Of a DNA stretch of 64,000 nt, positions 36,876-45,772 are shown piece after piece (the first letter of the stretch is position 1; each line of letters opens with the position of its first letter). The notes under the pieces were generated by a model, which had not been told where the DNA came from, ran no database searches, and was given only the letters and a program-made list of their open reading frames with translations. The DNA lies in NCBI RefSeq assembly GCF_001552275.1, contig NZ_BCQW01000017.1:1-64000 (forward strand), written 5' to 3'. The translations under genes were made by a program, and so were the position numbers. This DNA is from Amphibacillus sediminis NBRC 103570. GTDB lineage: Bacteria; Bacillota; Bacilli; Bacillales; Amphibacillaceae.

Positions 36876-37101
36876 GTGAAACTTCGTTCAGCGGGGGTTT
36901 GACGCATAGGTTGTGCTCGTGCAGACGTTGCGAACTTAGTCAGGTTCCTTTCTCCCCACTGAACGTTAGTTGAACGAATCGGGCCGTTACTAGCTGTTGG
37001 ATCTCCCGCTTAGACATGACGTGTTCCCTTATTTCTTGAAGGGAGAGGCTTACAAAAGCTCTTCGATGGGCGAGTAATCGCAGCCCCAGTACTGCGATAA
37101 A
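36871..37101 (-). repeat. R1 repeat copy M
   Basis: 231 bp bounded by ATAAA. It lacks a few bases in the central stem (CGTTGCGAACTTAG, without GACACGACGT) and in the left-end part (CAGCCCCAGTACTGCG). Confidence 0.92.
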
Positions 37102-37175
37102 TAAAGGTGAAATGAATCTTTCTTATGTCATTACGGAAAGACCCATCTAACGGTTAATTGAATTGATAATTTGGA

Positions 37176-37212
37176 TAAAAAAACGCGGTGTATGAATACA
37201 TACACCACATTT
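37176..37212 (-). terminator. Terminator of pfkA
   Basis: On the minus strand, GTGGTGTATGTATTCATACACCGC followed by GTTTTTTTATCC just after the stop; arms GGTGTATG/CATACACC. Confidence 0.9.
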
Positions 37213-37218
37213 GACTTG

Positions 37219-38184
37219 TTAAATAAGATCATTAAAAATATGATAAAGCTGTTCATTAATGTTGCGACCAGCTGCAAAAATTTCATTAAAGCTATGATAA
37301 GTAATCTGGTTATTTTCGATACCTAAGGCTACACCTGTAATTTCTTGTTTAATCAACTCAATTACATGATGACCTAGGCGACTAGTAAAGACACGATCAA
37401 AGGCTGAAGGTGTCCCGCCACGTTGAATGTGTCCTAGTACTGTTGGACGTGTATCTAAACCGCATTTCTCCTTCAACACCTTAGCCACATCTACCGCGTT
37501 ACCTGCACCCTCAGCTACAATCACAATACTATGGGATTTTCCTCGTTCAAAACCTGCCTTTAAATCTTTAGCAATCTTATCAAGGTCAGCCTCTACTTCT
37601 GGGATAATAATAGCATCCACCCCACTTGCAATTCCCGCTTGTAAAGCAATATCTCCACAACTTCGCCCCATGGCTTCAATGACACTAACGCGTTCATGGC
37701 TGCTCATTGTATCACGTAAATTCCCAATCGCATCAGTGACAACATTTAATGTCGTATCGAAACCAATCGTATAATCGGTTAACGGAATATCATTATCAAT
37801 GGTTCCTGGTAAACCAAATGTTTTAATTCCTTTATTTTGTAAGGCTTGAGCTCCGCGATAACTCCCATCACCACCAATAACGACAACATAATCAATCGCT
37901 CGTGACTGTAAATGTTTAATCGCTTGATCTTGTCCCTCAGGTGTCTTAAATGCTTCCGAACGTGCTGACTGCAAAAAGGTTCCACCCCGATATAAGATAT
38001 CACTGACTTCTTTAGAGCCTAACTCTATAAAATCATTATCCATTAAACCCTTAAATCCTCTACGCACACCTAACATTTCAAAGCCATTGGCAAGTCCAGT
38101 TCTTACAACTGCACGAATGGCACTATTCATTCCTTGAGAATCACCACCAGAGGTCAATACCGCTATCTTTGGCAATTTGTACAC
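37219..38184 (-). CDS. pfkA: 6-phosphofructokinase, ATP-dependent
   Basis: 321 residues, the size of bacterial PfkA (about 319). It phosphorylates fructose-6-phosphate in glycolysis. ATP site TSGGDSQGMN (residues 10-19) and GGDGS (about 105); catalytic loop GTIDNDIPLTDYTIGFDT (about 128); MGRSCGDIAL (about 172); RGGTPSAFDR (about 255). In Bacillota pfkA is usually followed by pyk; here it is alone, beside sugar-uptake genes. R1 copy N lies directly upstream and may provide part of its promoter. Confidence 0.93.
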   Translation of the reverse strand: MYKLPKIAVLTSGGDSQGMNSAIRAVVRTGLANGFEMLGVRRGFKGLMDNDFIELGSKEVSDILYRGGTFLQSARSEAFKTPEGQDQAIKHLQSRAIDYVVVIGGDGSYRGAQALQNKGIKTFGLPGTIDNDIPLTDYTIGFDTTLNVVTDAIGNLRDTMSSHERVSVIEAMGRSCGDIALQAGIASGVDAIIIPEVEADLDKIAKDLKAGFERGKSHSIVIVAEGAGNAVDVAKVLKEKCGLDTRPTVLGHIQRGGTPSAFDRVFTSRLGHHVIELIKQEITGVALGIENNQITYHSFNEIFAAGRNINEQLYHIFNDLI

Positions 38185-38238
38185 CTTCCCTTACTGGTCA
38201 ATTTGTTTTTATTTATAAATCTATTTTGTTATTATAAC

Positions 38239-38295
38239 ATAAAGTGAAACTTCGTTCAGTGGGGGTTTCGTCACATAAGATATGCTCGTGCAGAT
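38239..38295 (-). repeat. R1 repeat copy N (right-end fragment)
   Basis: Only 57 bp of the right end (ATAAAGTGAAACTTCGTTCA to GTGCAGATAGC) remain. On the minus strand its CTGAAC lies exactly 17 bp before TATAAT (38229-38234), upstream of pfkA. Confidence 0.88.
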
Positions 38296-38334
38296 AGCAA
38301 AATAACCCGTACAAAATAGGGAACTTGCTGCTTA

Positions 38335-38376
38335 AAAATAACAAACATGCATGAGCCACTTGGTCCATGCATGTTA
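38335..38376 (-). terminator. Terminator of the SDR gene
   Basis: Arms AACATGCATG/CATGCATGTT; on the minus strand followed by TGTTATTTTTAAG. Confidence 0.8.
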
Positions 38377-38393
38377 CGATCATGATTTGCTCA

Positions 38394-39251
38394 CTATCCG
38401 TTTATTATAACGCCACCGTTGACATGGATGACTTGGCCAGTCACATAGCTCGAATCCTCACTCGCTAAATACACATAAGCTGGCGCAAGCTCGTGTGGTT
38501 GGCCTGGTCTTCCCATCGGATTATCAGAGCCAAACTCACTCACTTTTTTGGCGTCAAAGCTAGCAGGAATGAGTGGGGTCCAAATGGGACCAGGTGCAAC
38601 ACCATTGACACGTATTTGCTTATCAACGAGTGAACCAGCTAAAGACCTCGTAAATGCGGTGATTGCACCTTTTGTGCTTGAGTAATCGATTAAGCTTGGA
38701 TTACCAGCATAGGCAGTAATCGATGTCGTATTTATAATCGCACTTCCTGCGTTTAGATGAGGCAAAGCAGCACGAGTCAGATAAAAATATGAGAAGATGT
38801 TCGTTCTAAATGTTTTTTCTAGCTGCTCATCTGTAATTTCCGTTAAGGATTGCTTAGGATATTGGACAGCTGCATTATTAACCAATATATTAAGTTGACC
38901 GAAATGATTGATCGTTTCTTGTACTACTTTTTCACAAAAATCGGATTGACCAATATCTCCACTAACTAGGTAGCAACGTTGCCCTTCTGCTTCGACTAAA
39001 GATTTTGTTTGTTTAGCATCCTCGTGTTCATCTAGATAAACAATGACAACATCTGCACCTTCTTTGGCATCATAAAGACTAACCGCTCGTCCAATACCAC
39101 TATCACCACCGGTGATTATTGCTACTTTTCCTTTGAGTTTTTCACTCGCCCGGTAATTTTCATTTTCATAAATCGGTAATGGTGTCATCTTTGACTCAAG
39201 CCCTGGCTGTCGTTCCTGATGCTGTTCTGGTTGAATTTTTTTCTTCTCCAC
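38394..39251 (-). CDS. Short-chain dehydrogenase/reductase, YhdF/YghA-like
   Basis: 285 residues with an N-terminal extension (QPGLESKMTPLPIYENENY) typical of the long YghA/YhdF group of SDRs. Cofactor motif TGGDSGIGRAVS (about residue 48), NNAA (about 128), catalytic Ser plus YSSTK (about 190). It probably reduces an aldehyde or sugar-like carbonyl with NAD(P)H under stress. Single gene. Confidence 0.85.
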   Translation of the reverse strand: MEKKKIQPEQHQERQPGLESKMTPLPIYENENYRASEKLKGKVAIITGGDSGIGRAVSLYDAKEGADVVIVYLDEHEDAKQTKSLVEAEGQRCYLVSGDIGQSDFCEKVVQETINHFGQLNILVNNAAVQYPKQSLTEITDEQLEKTFRTNIFSYFYLTRAALPHLNAGSAIINTTSITAYAGNPSLIDYSSTKGAITAFTRSLAGSLVDKQIRVNGVAPGPIWTPLIPASFDAKKVSEFGSDNPMGRPGQPHELAPAYVYLASEDSSYVTGQVIHVNGGVIING

Positions 39252-39336
39252 TCTAAAACCTCCATAATAATTTGGTTATTGTTTATTTACCCGATTTATT
39301 TTAAAATATACCTTCAATATTATGGGAGACTTCAGA

Positions 39337-39583
39337 ATATAGTGAAACTTCGTTCAGTGGGGGTTCGACGTATAGGATGTCCTCGTGCAGACGTTGCGAC
39401 ACGACGTCGCGAACTTAGTCTTCTGCTCTCCCCCACTGAACGAGTTGAACCAATCGGGCTGCTACTAAGCTGTTGAATCTCCCACTTAGAAATAACATGT
39501 TCCCTTATTTCTTAAAGTGGGAGTCTAACAAAAGCCTTTCGATGGGGCGAGTAATCGCGCCCCATCCAGTTACACTGCGATAA
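39337..39583 (-). repeat. R1 repeat copy O (full length)
   Basis: 247 bp. The right boundary has ATATAGTG in place of ATAAAGTG. The stem arm CCCCCACTGAACG is kept but followed directly by AGTTGAACC (TTAG lost). Confidence 0.93.
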
Positions 39584-39832
39584 GGATAAGATCTGAGGAA
39601 TTAACCCGATAGACCAAACGAGCCCTCACCGATGATACAGGCTATTGGAAGAGTCTGCTTCATTTTTCAAGAACGGACGAGGCGTTGCCAGTTCAGCATC
39701 AAAAGCGTAAGATAATGACTAGCTTCTCCTACTATTAAGCACCACAATTAAAGACAATATCCAAGCATAAGCCCACCCCATGTCCTATTACGGAACGGAA
39801 ACTAACTACATGGAATTAGTGCATTTGATACA
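39584..39832. other. Gene-free interval beside R1 copy O
   Basis: 249 bp without a ribosome site or open frame. The minus strand gives short broken frames only, and base composition is less AT-rich than other spacers, which may mean a decayed gene or transposon. Nothing can be named. Confidence 0.4.
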
Positions 39833-40588
39833 TTAAACATTAGCTAGCGATATTTTCCGTTTCAAACGGATAGCTTGCTCAGGGTAATCGGTAATAATAC
39901 CTTCAACACCTTTTAACAAAGCCTGTTGGATTTGTTCTGGAATATTAACCGTCCAAACTCTCAGTTGATCAGGATTAATCGAATTAAGAGCTGGTGCAAA
40001 TAATAATGACTGCTCGACATGTAATTTAGATAATTGAAACGTAGAAATATAATCCTGAAGCTTCGGTACTGATTGATGTAAAAGCCAAGCGATTTGCGCA
40101 TGTGGATCAAGCTCTTTAATACGCATTAAGGTTGGTAAATGAAAACATGAATAGACAAATTCTAGTTTATCCAGATAGGGTTTTACTGTGTGAAGTAAAA
40201 TTTCTTCAATATGATGATAAGTAACTAGTATGGTTTTAAGTTCAATATTGACTACCTTCTTTTCAGGAAGAAGCTCAAGTACCTCTTGCAAAGTGGGGAT
40301 CCGTTCCTGTTCCCAGCTTGTTTGATAGTAATCAAATGATTGAAAATTTGATGATAGTTTAAATGATTTAAGCTGGTCCATCGTATAGTCCTTAATTAGG
40401 CCAGTTCCGTTTGTTGTTCGATCAACTGATTCATCATGAATAACAGCCAACTGATGATCTTTAGTTAAATGCACATCGATCTCAATCCCATCGACACCAG
40501 CTGCTATTGCTTCACTAATACTCAATAACGTATTTTCGGGGTAGTAGCCTTTGCTCCCCCGGTGTCCAAATATTTTAGTCATCATCAT
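39833..40588 (-). CDS. ugpQ: Glycerophosphodiester phosphodiesterase
   Basis: 251 residues (three possible ATGs at the start, 40588/40585/40582, behind AGAGGTG). GDPD motifs: FGHRGSKGYYPENTL (active-site HRG), GIEIDVHLTKDHQLAVIHDESVDRTTNGTG, VNIELKT and EGIITDYPE. It cleaves glycerophosphodiesters to sn-glycerol-3-phosphate and an alcohol. The product matches the ABC transporter upstream, although a terminator and an R2 repeat separate it from ugpB. Confidence 0.88.
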   Translation of the reverse strand: MMMTKIFGHRGSKGYYPENTLLSISEAIAAGVDGIEIDVHLTKDHQLAVIHDESVDRTTNGTGLIKDYTMDQLKSFKLSSNFQSFDYYQTSWEQERIPTLQEVLELLPEKKVVNIELKTILVTYHHIEEILLHTVKPYLDKLEFVYSCFHLPTLMRIKELDPHAQIAWLLHQSVPKLQDYISTFQLSKLHVEQSLLFAPALNSINPDQLRVWTVNIPEQIQQALLKGVEGIITDYPEQAIRLKRKISLANV

Positions 40589-40610
40589 TCACCTCTAATC
40601 TAATATTTGC

Positions 40611-40780
40611 GTCCAGATTTATCGAGCTTCGTTCAATAACTTTCCCCTGAAAATCTGTGCCATCCGCCGGAGGCTTTAACTTGATTCAGCCGGGGGTTGT
40701 ACCCCGCTGAATGGAAGACAAATAGGTATTGATCTCACCACCTATCGCAGTGGGAGACTTCTGCTTGAGTGAAGTTAAGT
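40611..40780 (-). repeat. R2 repeat copy 2 (IS605-type right-end-like)
   Basis: 170 bp. Blocks on the plus strand: TTTATCGAGCTTCGTTCAATAA, GGAGGCTTTAACTTGATTCA, hairpin CAGCCGGGGG/CCCCGCTG, GGAAGACAAATAGGTATTGATCTCACC, and TATCGCAGTGGGAGACTTCT. The hairpin order and the terminal palindrome resemble the 3' end of IS605-type elements. No transposase is present. It separates ugpB from ugpQ. Confidence 0.7.
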
Positions 40781-40784
40781 GGGT

Positions 40785-40818
40785 TAAAAAAGAGAAAGTG
40801 CTGATAACACCTTCTCTA
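40785..40818 (-). terminator. Terminator after ugpCAEB
   Basis: Arms AGAGAAAGTG/CACCTTCTCT (one mismatch), T-tract TTTTTT on the minus strand. R2 copy 2 follows immediately. Confidence 0.82.
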
Positions 40819-40825
40819 ATTGATT

Positions 40826-42190
40826 TTATTCACCTCGCGCACGGTTGGCTTGTTCAATAGCCGCATTCATTTGATCCACCACTGCTTGGTAAGCGGTGTC
40901 TACATCTCCACCATTATAGACTGTCTCAAGAGCTGACTCAGTAATACGACGAGCTTCAGGGATCATATCCATTAAAGCCCCTTCTGTTGCAACTGATGAG
41001 GTTGTAGATTGAAGCTGATCAACAGTTACCTTTAATTGTGGCATTTCTTGATAAGCATCTTGAACCACTTGTTCCTCATATGCAGCTGGGTTAATGGCAA
41101 AATAACCAGTTCCAACATGCCAAGCTGCTTGAACCTCAGGAGTCTGTAAATATTTCATAAAATCCCAAGCTGCGAGCTGTTCAGCTTCTTCCTTACCATT
41201 CATCATCCATAGGCTTGCACCACCAATGACAACGCCATTGCGCTCTTTGTTCTCTGGGTAAGGCAAAAAGGCGACCCCTACTTCAAACGGAGCACTATCC
41301 ACTACACTACGAACATTAGCTGATGAAGCTAAGAACATCGCTACATCCTCAGCCATAAATCCTGCAACCATATTATCGCCATTCGTCCCATAGTTTGCAA
41401 ATGTATCATCCGCAATCATACGCTCTACCCATTCAAAAATAGATTTCCCTTCTTCCTCTGTAAAGCCTATTTCAGTGGGGGTATCGGTACGTCCATTATC
41501 ATTATTCATTAACAAGGCTCCTTGATTAGCCAATAACTGCTCATAAAGCCAACCATAAGCTTGCAAAGCAAAACCTTTCATATCAGGATTTTCTGCCATA
41601 ATGGTTCGACCTGCTGCTTCAATCTCTTCAAAGGTTGCTGGAGGATTATCTGGGTCTAACCCTGCTGCCTCAAAAGCATCTTTATTATAATACATGACTG
41701 GTGTAGAGGAATTGAATGGCATTGAATAAAATTGATCATCTACTCGGTAATAATTAATAATATTTTCTTCTAGCTGTCCCATATCATAACCATCCTGATC
41801 AATAAACGTTTGGATCGGTTCTATTCCTCCACTGTTAATCATCGATTTAGTTCCAATTTCAAAAACTTGCATCATAGTTGGTGCATTCTCTGTTCCCGCA
41901 ATACTGTTAAATTTCGTTAATGCCTCATCGTAAGTCCCCTGATATTCGGCCTTAACAATAACCTGATCCTGTGCTTCATTATAACTTGCAACAATTTGAT
42001 CTAAAGCTTCTTGGAGAGCGCCCCCCATCGCATGCCAAAATATTACCTCTACAGGCTCATCACTTACCGTGTTTTCTTCTGTATCACTACCTGGATTCTC
42101 TTGTTGTTCTGCATCTTGACTTGCATCAGCTTCCTGACAACCAACTGCAATAAATAAAGCAGCCAATAAAATAAGTAAAACTTTTTTCAT
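40826..42190 (-). CDS. ugpB: Glycerol-3-phosphate ABC transporter substrate-binding lipoprotein
   Basis: About 454 residues. The ATG 42190 is chosen because AAGGGG precedes it; the GTG four codons earlier overlaps that site. Lipobox FIAVGCQ. UgpB-like blocks VIFWHAMGGALQEALDQIV, YNEAQDQVIVKAEYQGTYDEAL, MMQVFEIGTKSMINSGGIEPIQTFI and FNSSTPVMYYNKDAFEAAGLDP are close to E. coli UgpB, so sn-glycerol-3-phosphate or glycerophosphocholine is the likely ligand. It is the last gene of the transport operon. Confidence 0.88.
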   Translation of the reverse strand: MKKVLLILLAALFIAVGCQEADASQDAEQQENPGSDTEENTVSDEPVEVIFWHAMGGALQEALDQIVASYNEAQDQVIVKAEYQGTYDEALTKFNSIAGTENAPTMMQVFEIGTKSMINSGGIEPIQTFIDQDGYDMGQLEENIINYYRVDDQFYSMPFNSSTPVMYYNKDAFEAAGLDPDNPPATFEEIEAAGRTIMAENPDMKGFALQAYGWLYEQLLANQGALLMNNDNGRTDTPTEIGFTEEEGKSIFEWVERMIADDTFANYGTNGDNMVAGFMAEDVAMFLASSANVRSVVDSAPFEVGVAFLPYPENKERNGVVIGGASLWMMNGKEEAEQLAAWDFMKYLQTPEVQAAWHVGTGYFAINPAAYEEQVVQDAYQEMPQLKVTVDQLQSTTSSVATEGALMDMIPEARRITESALETVYNGGDVDTAYQAVVDQMNAAIEQANRARGE

Positions 42191-42223
42191 TAAACTTGAC
42201 ACCCCTTATTTTTTATTAATTGA

Positions 42224-43042
42224 CTATTTTAAAGCACCTTCTGTCAAACCTTGTTGTAATTTCTTTTGCCCTAAAAATAGTAGAATTAACGTAGGAATAA
42301 CGACAATAATAGCACCAGCCATAATGATTCCCCACTCGTTTAATTGTTCTTGGGATTGTAACTGTCTTAAGCCAAATTGAACGGTTCTGTACCGATCATC
42401 GGTTGTCGCTAATAATGGCCATAGGTACATATTCCAAGATGTTAAAAAACCATACACAGCTAACGTTAATAAACTTGTTTTGGCGACTGGAAGGACGACG
42501 GTTAAAAAAAATTTGAAGTCACCAATACCAGCAATTTCACTTGCTTCCTTTAGCTCCTTTGGAATCTGTTTGAAATTTTGTCTTAATAGGAATGTCCCAA
42601 AGGCCATTGCAAAGAAAGGAACTGCTAATCCCTGATAACTATTAATCCAATTTAAATCACGAATGGTATGGAAGTTAGGAATAATCGATGCTTCAAACGG
42701 AACCATCATGGTTGCAATAAAGATGAAAAAGATTAAATCTCGCCCTTTGAAATCAATAAATACAAAGGCATAGGCTGATAAACTTGCAACGATAAGCTGA
42801 CCCAACATAATTAACAACGAGGCCACTAGACTATTCAGCAAATATCGCATTAACGGGAAGCGTTGAAAAACCTCGAGGTAGTTTTCAAAGGAAAGTGAGC
42901 TCGGTATGATTTGCCCGGTCATAATCTCTTGACTCGTCATAAAGCTCATCATCAAAGCAATAAAGGTCGGAGCAAAGACAATGCAAGCTGTTAAAGTTAA
43001 TAATAGATAAAGTAAGACTTTGCGTTTAACTGACATTGTCAT
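42224..43042 (-). CDS. ugpE: Glycerol-3-phosphate ABC transporter permease, E subunit
   Basis: 272 residues, six membrane helices, MalG/UgpE type. EAA loop ELKEASEIAGIGDFKFFLTVVLPVAK near residue 180, QNFKQIPKEL before it. The start overlaps the end of ugpA by 4 bp. Confidence 0.9.
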   Translation of the reverse strand: MTMSVKRKVLLYLLLTLTACIVFAPTFIALMMSFMTSQEIMTGQIIPSSLSFENYLEVFQRFPLMRYLLNSLVASLLIMLGQLIVASLSAYAFVFIDFKGRDLIFFIFIATMMVPFEASIIPNFHTIRDLNWINSYQGLAVPFFAMAFGTFLLRQNFKQIPKELKEASEIAGIGDFKFFLTVVLPVAKTSLLTLAVYGFLTSWNMYLWPLLATTDDRYRTVQFGLRQLQSQEQLNEWGIIMAGAIIVVIPTLILLFLGQKKLQQGLTEGALK

Positions 43043-43977
43043 TGATAATGTACCTTCCTTTCTCCTAGCTTGAATTGAATAAGTGTCAATAGCAAAATAA
43101 CGATAAATAAGAAAATAGCTTGCGCACTAGCTGGTCCGAATTGATAGTTCATAAACGCTTCTTGATAGATGGAATAGACAATTAATTGTGTTTCATTCTG
43201 TGGACCACCACGTGTTAGCATATCAATTTGGCCAAATGTTTGAAAAGCATTAATAAATGTGACCGTAATAACAAAGAATAAGGTAGGTGAAAGCATCGGG
43301 AGTGTAATGCGTCTGAGTTGATAGAAATAGCTTGCACCGTCTATATCAGCACTCTCATATAGGTAACGATCTATGGATTGGAGACCACCTAACATAATTA
43401 GAAAGGTAAAGCCAAGGTTCATCCAAATGGTTGAGATCGATACAGCCAAAAGGGCCCATTGAGGATCAGTCAGCCAGCCTATCGAATTAAACCCAAGTGC
43501 TTGTAAAATTTGATTGAGCCAGCCTATCGTCGGGTGAAAAAGAAACATCCAAAAAACAGAGGCAGCAGCTACTGATATACCCATTGTCGAGGCATACATC
43601 GTTCTAAAGATTCCGATCCCTTTTAATTTTTCATTAGCGAGAATGGCTAGAAATAAGCTAACAAGTATCGTTCCAGGTACAGTGTAAAGTACAAATAGAA
43701 ACGTAGCACGTAAACTCTTTAAGAAAATGGGGGAGGTAAATAGGTTAAGATAGTTTTCCCAGCCAACAAATACGGTCGGATCACCACTGCCATCTGTTAG
43801 AAAAAAGCTTAAATAAATGGTTCGTCCCAAAGGATAAAATAAAAATAAAGAAAATAATACAATCGATGGCATCAGAAATAGCATGCCTTTTAAGAAACGA
43901 ACGAGCTTTTGCTTTTTAACCGCTTTAAATACGTCGATCTGTTTTTCATCGCTTAATATCACAGCTGTATCTTTCAT
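43039..43977 (-). CDS. ugpA: Glycerol-3-phosphate ABC transporter permease, A subunit
   Basis: 312 residues with a cytoplasmic N-tail and six membrane helices, MalF/UgpA type. EAA loop YLYESADIDGASYFYQLRRITLPMLSP near residue 205. It overlaps ugpC (ATGA) and ugpE, so the four genes are translated in tight coupling. Confidence 0.9.
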   Translation of the reverse strand: MKDTAVILSDEKQIDVFKAVKKQKLVRFLKGMLFLMPSIVLFSLFLFYPLGRTIYLSFFLTDGSGDPTVFVGWENYLNLFTSPIFLKSLRATFLFVLYTVPGTILVSLFLAILANEKLKGIGIFRTMYASTMGISVAAASVFWMFLFHPTIGWLNQILQALGFNSIGWLTDPQWALLAVSISTIWMNLGFTFLIMLGGLQSIDRYLYESADIDGASYFYQLRRITLPMLSPTLFFVITVTFINAFQTFGQIDMLTRGGPQNETQLIVYSIYQEAFMNYQFGPASAQAIFLFIVILLLTLIQFKLGERKVHYQ

Positions 43978-45086
43978 AGAGCAACAACCTCTAACTGACT
44001 TTTATTTAAAGGAGCTTGCATGAGTTGACCTGACTGACTATCATAAAAGCTAATATGCTTGGTTAACAGCTTTAGTGGTACACGTTGCCCTACTTCTAGC
44101 ATCCATTGGCCAAGCCATTTAGCCGTCCATAGCTGTGTTCCCACTTCAAAGGTGAGCAAGGTTTCATGACCAAGATGCTCAACATTAATAATCTCCAAAA
44201 ATAAGTTCGCCTCTTCAGGCTTTGCATAAAGTAAATGCTCTGGTCGCACCCCAACAGTTATTCCCTTACGCTTAATAACCTGAGGAATTTCTGCTACATT
44301 CAACGGTAAGTTAACTGTATCTTCAATGATTAAATGTTGATTGTCTATCATTGCTTGACCCATGTTCATTTTTGGCGAACCAATAAAGGATGCGACAAAT
44401 AGATTAGCTGGCTCATTATAGAGCTCAATAGGCTTGCCAATTTGTTGGATCTGCCCATCATTTAATACCATTATCCGATCACCCATTGTCATCGCTTCAA
44501 CTTGATCGTGGGTAACATAAATCATGGTTAAACCTAATTTCTTTTGTAAACGTCTGATTTCAATCCGCATGTGAGCACGTAATTTGGCATCCAAATTAGA
44601 TAAAGGCTCATCCATTAGACAGAGTGGTGCTTCACTGACGACAGAACGAGCTAAGGCGACACGTTGTCTTTGACCACCTGATAGCTGTTTAGGTTTTCGT
44701 GTTAATAAGTCAGTTAACCCCATCATTTCTGCCGTTTCTTTTAAGCGCCTTTGCTGTTCTGCTTTATCCACTTTCTTAGCACGTAAACCAAAAAGAATAT
44801 TCTGTTCTACTGTTAAATGAGGGTATAGAGCATAATTCTGAAAAACCATGGAAAGGTTACGATCTTTTGGGGGTAAATGATTGACTATCTTATTGTTCAT
44901 TCGTATAGTCCCAGATGTAATCGACTCTAATCCCGCTATCATACGGAGTAATGTACTCTTACCAGAACCAGATGGACCAACCAAGACAAAAAATTCCCCT
45001 TCTTCAATGCTTAAATCAATATCTGTTAGCACAGCTTCTGCTTTATCATAAGATTTAGACACCCCTATTAATTCAACTGGATGCAC
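43974..45086 (-). CDS. ugpC: Glycerol-3-phosphate ABC transporter ATPase
   Basis: About 370 residues. A GTG at 45086 lies 8 nt after AAGGAGG; the ATG at 45092 is only 2 nt from it, so GTG is preferred. Walker A GPSGSGKST (about residue 37), signature LSGGQRQRV (about 135), Walker B LCLMDEPLSNLD, and a C-terminal TOBE domain (about 290-370). MalK/UgpC family. First gene of the operon ugpC-A-E-B. Confidence 0.9.
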   Translation of the reverse strand: MHPVELIGVSKSYDKAEAVLTDIDLSIEEGEFFVLVGPSGSGKSTLLRMIAGLESITSGTIRMNNKIVNHLPPKDRNLSMVFQNYALYPHLTVEQNILFGLRAKKVDKAEQQRRLKETAEMMGLTDLLTRKPKQLSGGQRQRVALARSVVSEAPLCLMDEPLSNLDAKLRAHMRIEIRRLQKKLGLTMIYVTHDQVEAMTMGDRIMVLNDGQIQQIGKPIELYNEPANLFVASFIGSPKMNMGQAMIDNQHLIIEDTVNLPLNVAEIPQVIKRKGITVGVRPEHLLYAKPEEANLFLEIINVEHLGHETLLTFEVGTQLWTAKWLGQWMLEVGQRVPLKLLTKHISFYDSQSGQLMQAPLNKSQLEVVAL

Positions 45087-45330
45087 GATCATAACCTCCT
45101 TGTGAATGATAGCTCACAAACAATGTATCACAATAACTTTTAAAAATGAGATAATTAACCAAAACAATACAGATCCTTTACATTTACCAAAATATACATT
45201 AATAAATGGTTATAAATTTACATTCACCTAGTAAAGATCGCTAAATCCTGGCTTAATTTGTGCTGAGCCAGCAAACCTTTAGTGACAGTATCAAATGGGG
45301 AGTGTTGAAACTTAAGATTTGAGCATCAAA

Positions 45331-45582
45331 ATAAGGTGAAACTTTGTTCAGTGGGGGGCGACGCATAGGATGTGCTCGTGCGGACGTTGCGACACGACGT
45401 CGCGAACTAAGTCAACTTCCTCTATCACCACACTGAACGTTAGTTGAACGAATCGGGCCGTTACTGGCTGTTGGATCTCCCTCTTAAACATGACGTGTTC
45501 CCTTATTTCTTCAAGCGGAAGTCTTACAAAAGCCCTTCGATGGGGCGAGTAATCGCAGCCCAGCCAGTTATACTGCGATAAA
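45331..45582 (-). repeat. R1 repeat copy P (full length)
   Basis: 252 bp between divergent ugpC and the NhaC gene. The right boundary is ATAAGGTG. Left-end hairpin is one C short (CAGCCCAGCC). Spacers 45093-45330 and 45583-45772 show nothing else. Confidence 0.93.
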
Positions 45583-45772
45583 AGGAGCTAGCTCATATTT
45601 TCAAATGGTTTCGTAAGCTTTTTTACAATCATTCAGTCAATGAGTAATCTTTCTATCCTCTCCCTATAATAGTGATGGTGTTTTCCGTTACAAGTTACAA
45701 AAGCATGGATAAATGGGGACTAACTATCACACACTATATTGATCTATTTTGACAAAGGAAAGGATGACTCAT

